Of a stretch of DNA of 14,928 bases, positions 1-7,468 are shown in pieces. The notes under the pieces were generated by a model. The model had not been told where the DNA came from. It saw nothing but the letters and a program-made list of their open reading frames with translations, and searched no databases. The translations under genes and the position numbers were made by a program. The stretch's first letter is position 1. Each line of letters opens with the position of its first letter. The DNA lies in the NCBI GenBank assembly GCA_003486385.1, contig DNFT01000034.1, positions 1 to 14,928 on the forward strand, written 5' to 3'. Source of the DNA: Eubacterium sp. GTDB lineage: Bacteria; Bacillota; Clostridia; Lachnospirales; Lachnospiraceae.

Positions 1-18
1 TTCTGCCACCCGGATTCT

Positions 19-1026
19 TTATTTTTTAGGTACGTATGTGAACAGCTCCACGCTTGTTCCGCCATGCGTAGGTACGCGGTAGAGCATATTCTGTCCGTAG
101 ACTGTGAAGAAGGTGTACTGTGATGTGCAGCTTATCGAATCAAAGTTGCCGGTCATTATGATGGTGTCATTGCTTCCGTCGATATTCATGCGGTGAAGGG
201 CGTTGCTGCCATCCTCCGTCTGGAAGAAGATTACATCACCATATATATTGTAATTTATACATCTGTCATCATACAGAACCTCGGTGACACCTGTAAGAGT
301 GTCATACGCTGTGAGAGCATAATTGTTAGCCATATCAAGATAATATATTATGTCATCATCCATGGAGGCAAGATATGTGTTGCCCTCGATAAGTGTATCC
401 GTCTGACCGCTTGACAAATCCAATGAATGAATATTGTGGTCGCTGTCGGTTCCGGAATAGTACAGCCTGTTATCCGCAACGCTGTACAGAGCTGTCGGGG
501 TATTTTTTATTGTGGCTGTCTCCTTCTTGTCTATGGTAGTGTACATGGTATGTATTTTTCCGTCGTCGTAACTGTTATAGTATACCCGGTTGCCGACAAG
601 TGACATGGATGTTATGACATCGGCGGTGAGGGCGGTGCCCCTCTGACCATTAAGCTTACAGCGTATAACGCCATAGAGCTGTCCTCTGAATACCATTCCG
701 GCATTGTCCGGGTCAAAGTTATTGCGGACATAAAATATATAATTATCAGTCACGTTTATGTATGATACGGAATCATCGGACAGTCTTTTTATATCTGTGC
801 AGTCGCTGTTCATGGAATAGAGCTGGTTATTGTCATACGGATTTGCAAAATATATCTTTCCGTTGTGTTCGGCGAATAAGCCTTTGTTAATAAGATTTCC
901 TGATGTATTTCCTATATATCCCTCAGCATTGTATTTTACCTTGGTGCTCATATATGAGCAGATACCGAGCGCAGCAACGGCAGCAGCTATCACAACGCCG
1001 GTTATTATCTTGGATACCACTTTCAT
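19..1026 (-). CDS. Membrane-anchored DUF5050-like beta-propeller protein
   Basis: 335-residue protein of unknown function. Residues about 5-26 form one hydrophobic segment (IITGVVIAAAVAALGICSYM) after a short positive N-terminus, so it is probably anchored in the membrane with the rest outside. The remainder carries about seven repeats of 35-45 residues. Each contains a 'Y/I-x-x-hydrophobic-(D/N)-x-x-(G/T)' strand turn (for example LYSMNSDCTDIKRL, LHRMNIDGSNDTII, LYRVPTHGGTSVEL) followed by a 'VADNRLYYS' or 'VGNRVYYNS' type strand, which is typical of DUF5050/LRP1-like propellers. I chose the start at 1026 because GGAGGA lies 5 nt upstream (1032-1037, complement); the in-frame ATG at 1047 lies upstream of that site. 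Cys24 is preceded by LGI, a poor lipobox, so a lipoprotein is unlikely. It is transcribed divergently from pheA, and nothing in its surroundings suggests a substrate. The class call is fairly safe; the role is unknown. Confidence 0.75.
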   Translation of the reverse strand: MKVVSKIITGVVIAAAVAALGICSYMSTKVKYNAEGYIGNTSGNLINKGLFAEHNGKIYFANPYDNNQLYSMNSDCTDIKRLSDDSVSYINVTDNYIFYVRNNFDPDNAGMVFRGQLYGVIRCKLNGQRGTALTADVITSMSLVGNRVYYNSYDDGKIHTMYTTIDKKETATIKNTPTALYSVADNRLYYSGTDSDHNIHSLDLSSGQTDTLIEGNTYLASMDDDIIYYLDMANNYALTAYDTLTGVTEVLYDDRCINYNIYGDVIFFQTEDGSNALHRMNIDGSNDTIIMTGNFDSISCTSQYTFFTVYGQNMLYRVPTHGGTSVELFTYVPKK

Positions 1027-1066
1027 AGCAATCCTCCATTCGCACATAAGTTATATTTTACATAAT

Positions 1067-1096
1067 ATTTTAACACATTATACATACACTTAGCAA
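1067..1096 (-). promoter_or_regulatory. Candidate promoter of the propeller gene
   Basis: On the minus strand, TTGCTA (1091-1096) and TAAAAT (1067-1072) are separated by 18 bp, placing a start near 1060 and a leader of about 34 nt before the ATG at 1026. A perfect TATAAT also lies on this strand at 1077-1082, but it has no convincing -35 partner. This is a sequence match only; the AT-rich context makes chance matches easy. Confidence 0.35.
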
Positions 1097-1103
1097 TGTT
1101 GTA

Positions 1104-1132
1104 TTGCGAAAATTTATGCGTAATGATACAAT
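1104..1132 (+). promoter_or_regulatory. Candidate promoter of pheA-ppx-ppk1
   Basis: TTGCGA (1104-1109) and TACAAT (1127-1132) are separated by exactly 17 bp, with a predicted start near 1139. That start is only about 5 nt before the ATG at 1144, which argues that this ATG is not the pheA start. It leaves a leader of about 115 nt before the GTG at 1255. I found no T-box or attenuator signature in that leader. Confidence 0.5.
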
Positions 1133-1254
1133 TGTAGATAATAATGTCCGCTAAATTCCGGGTGAGTGCGGTGCAGACATACAATTCTGCTGTTACGGGT
1201 CAGGCAGGGTTAATGTCTAGGGACAGAAGATTTAATATAGCGGAGGATAAAGGC

Positions 1255-2394
1255 GTGATAGATTTATCAGAATCAAGACAGAAGTTAGATGTGATTGATA
1301 GACAGATAGTGGAGCTTATGAAGCAGAGGCTGGAGATAAGCAAGGATGTGGCCGAATACAAGATTGCCAACAACAAGGCGGTGTACGATAAGGCACGCGA
1401 GGAGGAGAAGCTTAAGACTCTGTGTGCATGTGTTGAGGATGACTTTGGCAAGAGATGCGTGGATGAACTTTTCAAGCAGATTATGGCTATGAGCCGCAAG
1501 CTTCAGTATGGTATTCTTGAGGCAGGCGGTTATTCAAAGGCTGCGCCTCACAAGGCAGTAAAGGAGCTTGAAAAAAAGGGCTGTCATATAGTATATCAGG
1601 GAGTTCCCGGTGCATACAGCCATGCGGCTACACTCAAGTATTTTGGTGATGCTGCGGACTGTTCGTGTGTTTCGACATTCAGAGCGGCTATGGAAGCCAT
1701 TAAGAACGGTGAAGCAGATTATGCGGTGCTTCCTCTTGACAACTCAACAGCCGGGATTGTCAATGATACTTATGACTTATTAAGGGAATATGACAATTAT
1801 ATTGTAGCTGAGGAGACGGTTAAGATTGAGCATGCACTTGTCGGGATTCCGGGGACGGATTTGTCCAAGGTTACGAGGGTGTATTCACACCCGCAGGGAC
1901 TTATGCAGTGTGCAAAATTTCTTGAGGACAAGGGCTGGCAGCAGCTTGGTGCGGCTAATACGGCGATAGCCGCGAAGAAGATTGTGGATGAGAATGACAT
2001 GACGCAGGTCGCAATAGCCAGTGAGACGGCGGCAAGGCTGTATGGGCTTGAGATTTTAGCACCTCATATAAATACAAGCGGTGTGAACACAACAAGATTT
2101 GTCATTGTATCCAAGGACAGAATAGTGACAGAGGATGCTGATAAGGTTAGTATATGCTTTGAGATTCCGCATGAGGCAGGAAGTCTTTATTCGATACTCA
2201 GTCATATAATGTTTAACGGACTTAATATGACTAAGATTGAGTCAAGACCGATAAGCGAGAGAAAATGGGAATTTATGTTCTATGTCGATTTCGGTGGGCA
2301 TATATCGGATGCGGCGGTCAAGAACTGTCTCAGGGGAATTGAGGAGGAGGCTATTGCGATTAAGCTTCTTGGCAATTACAAGGCGAGAGATTAG
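1255..2394 (+). CDS. pheA: Bifunctional chorismate mutase / prephenate dehydratase (P-protein)
   Basis: 379-residue enzyme converting chorismate to prephenate and then phenylpyruvate, the committed branch to phenylalanine, in the cytoplasm. Residues 1-90 are an AroQ-type chorismate mutase (LSESRQKLDVIDRQIVELM, then KQRLEISKDVAEYK). Residues about 111-285 are the prephenate dehydratase, starting YQGVPGAYSH (114-123), with LPLDNSTAG and the catalytic-site TTRF motif (279-282). Residues about 296-379 are an ACT domain with GSL and ESRP (329-332), the phenylalanine-binding signature, so feedback inhibition by Phe is expected. I chose the GTG at 1255 because GGAGG (1242-1246) lies 8 nt upstream and the protein then begins exactly at the mutase domain with normal family length. 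An in-frame ATG at 1144 would add 37 unrelated residues and has no ribosome binding site. Stops 27 bp before the Ppx-like gene, probably cotranscribed. Confidence 0.93.
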   Translation: MIDLSESRQKLDVIDRQIVELMKQRLEISKDVAEYKIANNKAVYDKAREEEKLKTLCACVEDDFGKRCVDELFKQIMAMSRKLQYGILEAGGYSKAAPHKAVKELEKKGCHIVYQGVPGAYSHAATLKYFGDAADCSCVSTFRAAMEAIKNGEADYAVLPLDNSTAGIVNDTYDLLREYDNYIVAEETVKIEHALVGIPGTDLSKVTRVYSHPQGLMQCAKFLEDKGWQQLGAANTAIAAKKIVDENDMTQVAIASETAARLYGLEILAPHINTSGVNTTRFVIVSKDRIVTEDADKVSICFEIPHEAGSLYSILSHIMFNGLNMTKIESRPISERKWEFMFYVDFGGHISDAAVKNCLRGIEEEAIAIKLLGNYKARD

Positions 2395-2421
2395 TTATGA
2401 AAAAATAAGGGAGATGAGGAA

Positions 2422-3948
2422 ATGGCATACTCAACATTTGCGGCAATTGATATCGGCTCAAGCTGTATGGAGATGGTGATATATGAGATTTCACGGGATA
2501 GCGGGATAAAGAAGATTGACCATATAAGACATATTTTCGAGCTTGGAAAGAGCACATACGAGACCAGGGAGGTCGATTTTGAGGATGTGGAGAAGATGTG
2601 CGATATTCTGTATGGTTTTTCGGAGATCATGAAGGATTACTGCATTGACGATTATAGGGCGTTTGCGACGAGTGCCCTTAGGGAGGCTAAGAATGCAATA
2701 CGTGTTCTTGACAGGATAAAGGTACGAACGGGAATCGACGTGGAGATTCTAAGCAATTCCGAGCAGCGTTTTATAATTTATAAGGCGCTTGCAGCAGGAA
2801 GCGATAAATTCAACCGGATTATCGAGAAGTCGACGGCGCTTGTGGATGTCGGTGCAGGCAGCACGCAGGTATCGCTTTTTGACAACGGAACTCTTGTCAC
2901 CACACAGAATGTGAAGCTTGGTGCGGTGAGAATAAGCAATATGATGTCCACATTGTCACAGAATATTGTAAATTATGTGGATATAATGAGAGAGTACATA
3001 GATAATGATATGGTTACACTCAATGAGCTGTTTCTAAAGAGCAGGAAAATCAATAACGTGATATTTGTCGGCGACTGTGTACCGTACTATGCCAGAATGA
3101 AGGTATTTTTCGATGGCGGTGAGTACACCACGCGCAATAAATTCAAGGATTTCTTTGACAAAATCTATCATAAGAGCATTGAGCAGATTGCGGAATTTAT
3201 GAAGCTGCAGGAGAATGAGGCAAAGCTCATCCTGCCGAGTGCGATGGTTTACATGAGAATGCTGGATTTTACACAGGCTGAGGATATATGGATGCCGCAG
3301 GTAACTCTCTGTGACGGAATGGCTGTGGAGCACGCGCAGAAGACTAAAAAATTCGAACTGAAGCATGATTTCAATGCGGATATTCTCGCCGCTGCCAAGA
3401 ATATTTCACAGCGCTACTCAATAAGAGGAGAGCATGTAAGCCTTGTGGAGAAGAATTCGCTGCTCATATTCGACAGTATAAAAAAATATCACGGACTTTC
3501 AAGCCGTGAAAGATTTCTGCTTGAAATCGCAAGCATATTGCATGATTGTGGACAGTATATCAATATGCTTAACCCTGAGCAATGCTCCTACAGTATAATA
3601 ATGTCGACTGAGATTATAGGGCTTTCACACAAAGAACGTGAAATTATTGCGAATGTCGTTAAGTATAATACCATGGTGTTCGATGCGGATGACGCACTGT
3701 GGAGCTTCGACAAGAAAGATTATCTGACTATTGCAAAGCTCACGGCGATTCTAAGACTCAGCAACGCTCTTGACAGGGGACACAGACAGAAATTTAAGGA
3801 TATAGATGTCAATGTTGAAAATAACAAGCTTGTCATAACGGCACATACCTTTGAGGATATCACACTTGAGAAGTCATATTTTATGGAGCGTGTGGATTTC
3901 TTTGAGGAGGTATATGGGCTTAAGCCTGTTATCAGAAGGAAGAGATAG
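2422..3948 (+). CDS. Divergent Ppx/GppA-family phosphatase with HD-like C-terminus
   Basis: 508-residue relative of exopolyphosphatase/pppGpp phosphatase. Residues 1-300 are the ASKHA-type ATPase fold: phosphate loop AIDIGSSCMEMVIYE (8-22), ATSALREAKN (82-91), TGIDVEILSNSEQ with the likely catalytic Glu114, and VDVGAGSTQVSLF (141-153). Residues about 320-508 resemble the Ppx III/HD domain, with SILHDCGQYI (371-380) and EIIGLSHKERE. Family proteins usually read DIGGGSTE where this one reads DVGAGSTQ, so the final acidic residue is Gln149. The usual His before S-Y in the HD domain is Cys388. Direct linkage to ppk1, 21 bp downstream, suggests polyphosphate breakdown or regulation. Activity cannot be assumed from the active site as seen. 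GGGAG (2409-2413) supports the start at 2422. Confidence 0.85.
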   Translation: MAYSTFAAIDIGSSCMEMVIYEISRDSGIKKIDHIRHIFELGKSTYETREVDFEDVEKMCDILYGFSEIMKDYCIDDYRAFATSALREAKNAIRVLDRIKVRTGIDVEILSNSEQRFIIYKALAAGSDKFNRIIEKSTALVDVGAGSTQVSLFDNGTLVTTQNVKLGAVRISNMMSTLSQNIVNYVDIMREYIDNDMVTLNELFLKSRKINNVIFVGDCVPYYARMKVFFDGGEYTTRNKFKDFFDKIYHKSIEQIAEFMKLQENEAKLILPSAMVYMRMLDFTQAEDIWMPQVTLCDGMAVEHAQKTKKFELKHDFNADILAAAKNISQRYSIRGEHVSLVEKNSLLIFDSIKKYHGLSSRERFLLEIASILHDCGQYINMLNPEQCSYSIIMSTEIIGLSHKEREIIANVVKYNTMVFDADDALWSFDKKDYLTIAKLTAILRLSNALDRGHRQKFKDIDVNVENNKLVITAHTFEDITLEKSYFMERVDFFEEVYGLKPVIRRKR

Positions 3949-3969
3949 AGGAGTGGAAAGGGGAAGAAT

Positions 3970-6111
3970 ATGGGAAACAGTAAGGTTTTTATCAACAGGG
4001 AGCTTAGCTGGCTTGAATTTGATGCGAGGGTACTTGGTGAGGCGGAGGATGTCTTAAATCCCCTTTTTGAGAGACTTAAGTTCCTGAGCATAACGGCTTC
4101 AAACCTTGATGAATTTTTTATGGTAAGGGTTGCTTCACTTAAGGATATGGTCAATGCCGGATATACCAAGAAGGATATAGCAGGAATGACCGCGGCTGAG
4201 CAGCTTGCGGCATTGGATGATAGAACGCATGCTTTTGTGAAGAGGCAGTATAAGATTTATAACGATGAGCTTGTCCCGGCGCTTGCCAGGGAAGGCTTTC
4301 ACATAATAGGAAGCCATGAGGAGCTGACACATGAACAGGAGATATTTGTCGATAAATATTTCCATGAGGACGTGTATCCGGTTCTCACGCCTATGGCGGT
4401 AGATTCTTCAAGACCTTTTCCGCTGATAAGAAATAAGACGTTAAATATTGCGGCTCTCTTAAAAAAGAAGAATGGTGATGATGGGACTGAGTTTGCTACA
4501 GTTCAGGTGCCATCTGTTCTGCCTAGATTTGTGAGACTTCCGGGGGAACAGGATACGATAATACTTCTTGAGGAGATTATCGAGCGCAATATCGATAAGC
4601 TGTTTTTGAACTATGATATATTGTGCGCTTATCCTTATAGAATTATGAGGAATGCCGACCTGTCAATCGATGAGGAGGATGCCGCCGACCTTTTAAAGGA
4701 GATCGAAAAGCAGTTAAAGAAAAGGCAGTGGGGACAGGCGATAAGACTTGAGGTTCAGGGAAATATCGACAAGCAGCTCCTTAAGCGGCTTAAGAGTGAG
4801 CTGAATATTACGGACAGTGATATTTACAGAATAGACGGGCCGCTTGACCTTACATTTCTTATGAAATTGTACGGAAGCTTTGATTATGCGAAGCTGAAGA
4901 CACCTAAATATATGCCTGCCCCGGTTCCGGAGCTGATGAACGGAAAGAATATTTTTGAGGCTGTAAGGGAGGGCGATATACTGTTACATCATCCCTACCA
5001 GACCTTTGACCCGGTTGTGGATTTCGTAAGGCAGGCGGCAAATGACCCCGGCGTGCTTGCGATAAAGCAGACCTTGTACCGTGTGAGCGGCAACTCGCCG
5101 ATTGTTGCAGCACTCGCTGCCGCAGCGGAGAACGGAAAGCAGGTGTCGGTGCTTGTTGAGCTTAAGGCGCGCTTCGATGAGGAGAATAATATTATATGGG
5201 CAAGGAAGCTTGAGCAGGCAGGCTGCCACGTTATATATGGTCTTGTCGGGCTTAAGACCCACAGCAAGATTACGCTTGTGGTAAGGCGTGAGGAGGATGG
5301 AATAAGGCGTTATGTCCACCTTGGAACAGGTAATTATAATGATTCGACGGCGAAGCTCTACTGCGATATGGGACTTTTCACATGCTCACCGGCGATAGGT
5401 GAGGATGCAACGGCGGTGTTCAACATGCTGTCCGGATATTCGGAGCCGGTAGGCTGGAACAAGCTGTCGCTTGCACCACTGTGGCTGCGTGACCGTTTCC
5501 ACTATCTTGTTGAGAGGGAGATAAGACATGCCAGGGAGGGACAGGAGGCGCACATAATTGCCAAGATGAACTCCGTGTGTGATAAGGATATAATAGAGCT
5601 AATGTACAGGGCGTCGAAGGCGGGCGTGAAGATAGAGCTGATAGTCCGCGGAATATGCTGTCTAATTCCACAGCTTGAGGGTGTGAGCGAGAATATCACG
5701 GTGCGCTCAATAGTCGGAACTTTTCTTGAACACAGCAGAATATTCTATTTTGAAAATGGCGGAAATCCTGAAATATATATGGCAAGTGCGGACTGGATGT
5801 CGCGAAACCTCGACAGAAGAGTGGAAATCATGTTCCCTGTGGAGGACGCCAAGCTTAAAAAAGAGGTTAAGCATATTCTTGATGTCCAGCTTGCGGACAA
5901 TGTAAAGGCACAGCTTATGCAGCCTGATGGAAGCTATGTGAGAGTGTCCGAGCTGTTAAAGAGGGAAAACGGTGCACACAGCGATAAGGACTACATGAGG
6001 ATTGAGGCACAGATGGTATTCTGTAAGGAGGCACAGCAGAAGGCAAGGGCGGTAAGTGATGATGCGGATGTCCACAACAGCAGGGTATTTGTGCCGATGA
6101 AGAGCGAATAA
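3970..6111 (+). CDS. ppk1: Polyphosphate kinase 1
   Basis: 713-residue enzyme that reversibly polymerises the terminal phosphate of ATP into polyphosphate. The architecture is complete. The N-terminal domain begins FINRELSWLEFDARVL (7-22) and continues with SNLDEFFMVRVASLKDMV. A head domain follows to about residue 310. Two phospholipase-D-like C-terminal domains carry KQTLYR, then LKTHSK with the autophosphorylated histidine at His431, HLGTGNYND (450-458), and GTFLEHSRIFYFENGG with the second conserved histidine, His588. SADWMSRNLDRRVE (606-619) is also intact. Length is normal for Ppk1. An AGGGGAAG ribosome binding site (3959-3966) precedes the ATG closely. It is the third gene of the pheA-ppx-ppk1 series, and the pairing with a Ppx-family gene is common. 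I see no clear rho-independent terminator after it. Confidence 0.97.
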   Translation: MGNSKVFINRELSWLEFDARVLGEAEDVLNPLFERLKFLSITASNLDEFFMVRVASLKDMVNAGYTKKDIAGMTAAEQLAALDDRTHAFVKRQYKIYNDELVPALAREGFHIIGSHEELTHEQEIFVDKYFHEDVYPVLTPMAVDSSRPFPLIRNKTLNIAALLKKKNGDDGTEFATVQVPSVLPRFVRLPGEQDTIILLEEIIERNIDKLFLNYDILCAYPYRIMRNADLSIDEEDAADLLKEIEKQLKKRQWGQAIRLEVQGNIDKQLLKRLKSELNITDSDIYRIDGPLDLTFLMKLYGSFDYAKLKTPKYMPAPVPELMNGKNIFEAVREGDILLHHPYQTFDPVVDFVRQAANDPGVLAIKQTLYRVSGNSPIVAALAAAAENGKQVSVLVELKARFDEENNIIWARKLEQAGCHVIYGLVGLKTHSKITLVVRREEDGIRRYVHLGTGNYNDSTAKLYCDMGLFTCSPAIGEDATAVFNMLSGYSEPVGWNKLSLAPLWLRDRFHYLVEREIRHAREGQEAHIIAKMNSVCDKDIIELMYRASKAGVKIELIVRGICCLIPQLEGVSENITVRSIVGTFLEHSRIFYFENGGNPEIYMASADWMSRNLDRRVEIMFPVEDAKLKKEVKHILDVQLADNVKAQLMQPDGSYVRVSELLKRENGAHSDKDYMRIEAQMVFCKEAQQKARAVSDDADVHNSRVFVPMKSE

Positions 6112-6153
6112 AACGAGCTAATAAATAGAGCGAACAAAGTGAGCGGCAAAAGG
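6102..6153 (+). repeat. Four imperfect 13-bp tandem repeats across the ppk1 stop
   Basis: Four consecutive 13-bp units each begin GAGC: GAGCGAATAAAAC (6102-6114), GAGCTAATAAATA (6115-6127), GAGCGAACAAAGT (6128-6140) and GAGCGGCAAAAGG (6141-6153). The second and third match the first at 10 of 13 positions, the fourth at 8. The first unit contains the ppk1 stop codon. The origin may be slippage duplication; no function is evident. Confidence 0.45.
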
Positions 6154-6204
6154 CTGTTGCAAAGCAGGGCTGCAGGCTCCGGTGCGGTGTATGAAAATTA
6201 ACTG

Positions 6205-6233
6205 TTGACAAAAAATGATTGTTTGTGTATATT
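6205..6233 (+). promoter_or_regulatory. Strong sigma-A-type promoter of the aldolase-fchA-folD cluster
   Basis: A perfect TTGACA (6205-6210), a 17-bp spacer and TATATT (6228-6233), one base off TATAAT, make this the best promoter match in the window. Predicted start near 6240. The spacing and the isolated position after ppk1 support a separate transcription unit beginning here. Confidence 0.75.
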
Positions 6234-6251
6234 TAGAGAGTACTTTATTAG

Positions 6252-6272
6252 TTTAAAGCGTAACGCTTTAAA
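6252..6272 (+). promoter_or_regulatory. Perfect 21-bp dyad just downstream of the promoter, candidate operator
   Basis: TTTAAAGCGT, one central A, then ACGCTTTAAA: 10-bp arms with no mismatch, located about 12 nt after the predicted start. This is the size and position of a repressor operator, and as RNA it could also form a hairpin at the 5' end. No regulator gene is adjacent, so the binding protein is unknown. Confidence 0.5.
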
Positions 6273-6286
6273 GCAGATGACTTACA

Positions 6287-6338
6287 GTGTAATGTAATGC
6301 CTTGTGAGATATTGTATAAGCTTATATTACATTTACAC
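6287..6338 (+). promoter_or_regulatory. AT-rich stem-loop in the aldolase leader
   Basis: GTGTAATGTAAT (6287-6298) pairs with ATTACATTTACAC (6326-6338) with a single bulged base. The loop contains a perfect 12-bp palindrome, TATAAGCTTATA (6315-6326). There is no T-run directly after the stem, so it is not an obvious terminator. It may be a leader structure affecting stability or translation, or a protein-binding site. Confidence 0.4.
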
Positions 6339-6411
6339 AGTATCTGCATTGCTGCCGGGGCATGGCGGTATTACTGAATACAGCTGAATCTATATATAGG
6401 AGTGGGATAAG

Positions 6412-7389
6412 ATGGATAATACATTTGGAACAATAGTGTCATACAGACCAGACATCAAGGTTGTGGATGCAACATTAAGAGACGGAGGACTTGTCAACAA
6501 CTTCGGTTTTACAACGGAGTTTGTCAAGGATTTATATAAAACGAACATTGCTGCAGGCGTAGATTATATGGAATTCGGATATAAGGCTTCCAAGGATATA
6601 TTTGACCCGAAGGACTTCGGGAAGTGGAAGTTCTCCAACGAGGATGATATCCGCGAGATAGTCGGGGATAATGATTCCGATCTCAAGATATGTGTTATGG
6701 CGGATGTCGGAAGAACCGATTACAAGAGGGACATAATCAATAAGGAGGACAGCGTCATCGACATGATTCGTGTCGCTACCTATATCCACCAGATACCTAC
6801 AGCGATTGACATGATAAGTGATGCCAAGGCTAAAGGGTATGAAGTGACGGTCAATCTTATGGCTGTCTCCAAGGTGGATGACGAGAATCTTGACAATGGA
6901 CTTGAACTTCTGGCAAAGTCGGATGCGGATTGTATTTATCTTGTGGACAGCTTCGGTGCCTTCTATCCTGAGCAGGTCAGAAGGCTCACGGCGAGATATA
7001 TGGCGGCGGCAGCAAGGTATGGCAAGAAGATTGGCGTGCATGCGCATAACAATCAGCAGCTTGCGTTTGCAAATACGATTGAGGCTGCTATCAACGGAGC
7101 GAGCTACCTTGACGCGACGATGAGCGGAATGGGAAGAGGAGCGGGCAACTGCTACATGGAACAGCTTTTATCCTTCCTTCGCAATCCGAAGTATAATCTT
7201 ATTCCGGTGATGGATTTCGTTGAGAAGCACATGAACAAGCTCAAGGAAGGACCGGATAAGTGGGGATTTGATTTGCCTTATCTGCTTACAGGAGTTTTAA
7301 ACAGCCATCCTTCATCCGCAATCAAGTGTATAAAGGAAGGCAGAACAGACTACTCAAGGTTCTATCAGGAACTTCTTGATATGGAATAA
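6412..7389 (+). CDS. DRE-TIM metallolyase family protein (HMGL/4-hydroxy-2-oxovalerate aldolase-like)
   Basis: 325-residue TIM-barrel enzyme of the family that includes HMG-CoA lyase, isopropylmalate synthase and 4-hydroxy-2-oxovalerate aldolase. DATLRDGG (19-26) is the N-terminal signature with the catalytic Arg-Asp pair. VDSFGAF (178-184) and HAHNN (210-214) supply metal-binding residues, and GMGRGAGN (239-246) is the glycine loop seen in the aldolase branch. No DmpG-type C-terminal communication domain is evident, and no acylating dehydrogenase partner gene is present, so a role in catechol-type degradation is not supported. The substrate is unknown. It is the first gene after the promoter at 6205-6233 and is followed by fchA and folD, with one palindromic element between. 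Shared transcription with one-carbon genes is an inference. Confidence 0.8.
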   Translation: MDNTFGTIVSYRPDIKVVDATLRDGGLVNNFGFTTEFVKDLYKTNIAAGVDYMEFGYKASKDIFDPKDFGKWKFSNEDDIREIVGDNDSDLKICVMADVGRTDYKRDIINKEDSVIDMIRVATYIHQIPTAIDMISDAKAKGYEVTVNLMAVSKVDDENLDNGLELLAKSDADCIYLVDSFGAFYPEQVRRLTARYMAAAARYGKKIGVHAHNNQQLAFANTIEAAINGASYLDATMSGMGRGAGNCYMEQLLSFLRNPKYNLIPVMDFVEKHMNKLKEGPDKWGFDLPYLLTGVLNSHPSSAIKCIKEGRTDYSRFYQELLDME

Positions 7390-7396
7390 ACACCGC

Positions 7397-7441
7397 GGGA
7401 CAGGGGGCTGGTTTCTGGGACAGGGACCAGACCCCTGTCCC
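7397..7441. repeat. REP-like palindromic element, copy 1
   Basis: Arms GGGACAGGGGGCTGGT (7397-7412) and ACCAGACCCCTGTCCC (7426-7441) pair over 16 bp with one mismatch. The loop contains a further partial copy, GGGACAGGG. It lies 8 bp after the aldolase stop codon and ends 15 bp before the fchA ribosome binding site. As RNA it would be a very stable hairpin between the two genes. It has no T-run, so it is more like a REP element than a standard terminator. Confidence 0.85.
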
Positions 7442-7468
7442 GGCTTATGTATAAACGGAGGGTAATTT

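Larger units (their letters stand above)
6112..6411 (+). other. Intergenic regulatory region without a gene, ppk1 to aldolase
   Basis: This stretch of about 300 bp holds no convincing coding region. In order it contains the tail of the 13-bp repeats, a GC-richer stretch (6154-6190) with a small GCAG..CTGC dyad, a near-consensus promoter, a perfect dyad, an AT-rich stem-loop and the aldolase ribosome binding site AGGAG (6398-6402). The predicted leader of about 170 nt is long enough to hold a regulatory RNA. I do not recognise a known riboswitch class in it; I compared it by eye with the ZTP/pfl motif because of the folate genes downstream and it did not match. Confidence 0.6.

Noticed and set aside
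1144..1254. In-frame N-terminal extension of pheA from the ATG at 1144
   Set aside because: It has no ribosome binding site, lies almost on the predicted transcription start, and adds residues outside the mutase domain. The GTG at 1255 has GGAGG 8 nt upstream.
1133..1254. T-box or Phe leader-peptide attenuator before pheA
   Set aside because: No TGGNACC-type T-box core, no phenylalanine-rich leader peptide and no terminator hairpin were found.
3768..3790. A further REP-like copy inside ppx (ACAGGGGACACAGACAG)
   Set aside because: It has no complementary arm and encodes ordinary conserved residues; the similarity is only a short run.
3720..4169. Open frame on the minus strand across the ppx-ppk1 junction
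   Set aside because: It is antisense to two well-supported genes, has no family features, and shows the low-complexity composition of a shadow frame.
6347..6370. ZTP (pfl) riboswitch before the folate genes
   Set aside because: The CCGGGGCATGGCGG stretch looks faintly similar but the conserved 5' half and pseudoknot sequences of the class are absent.
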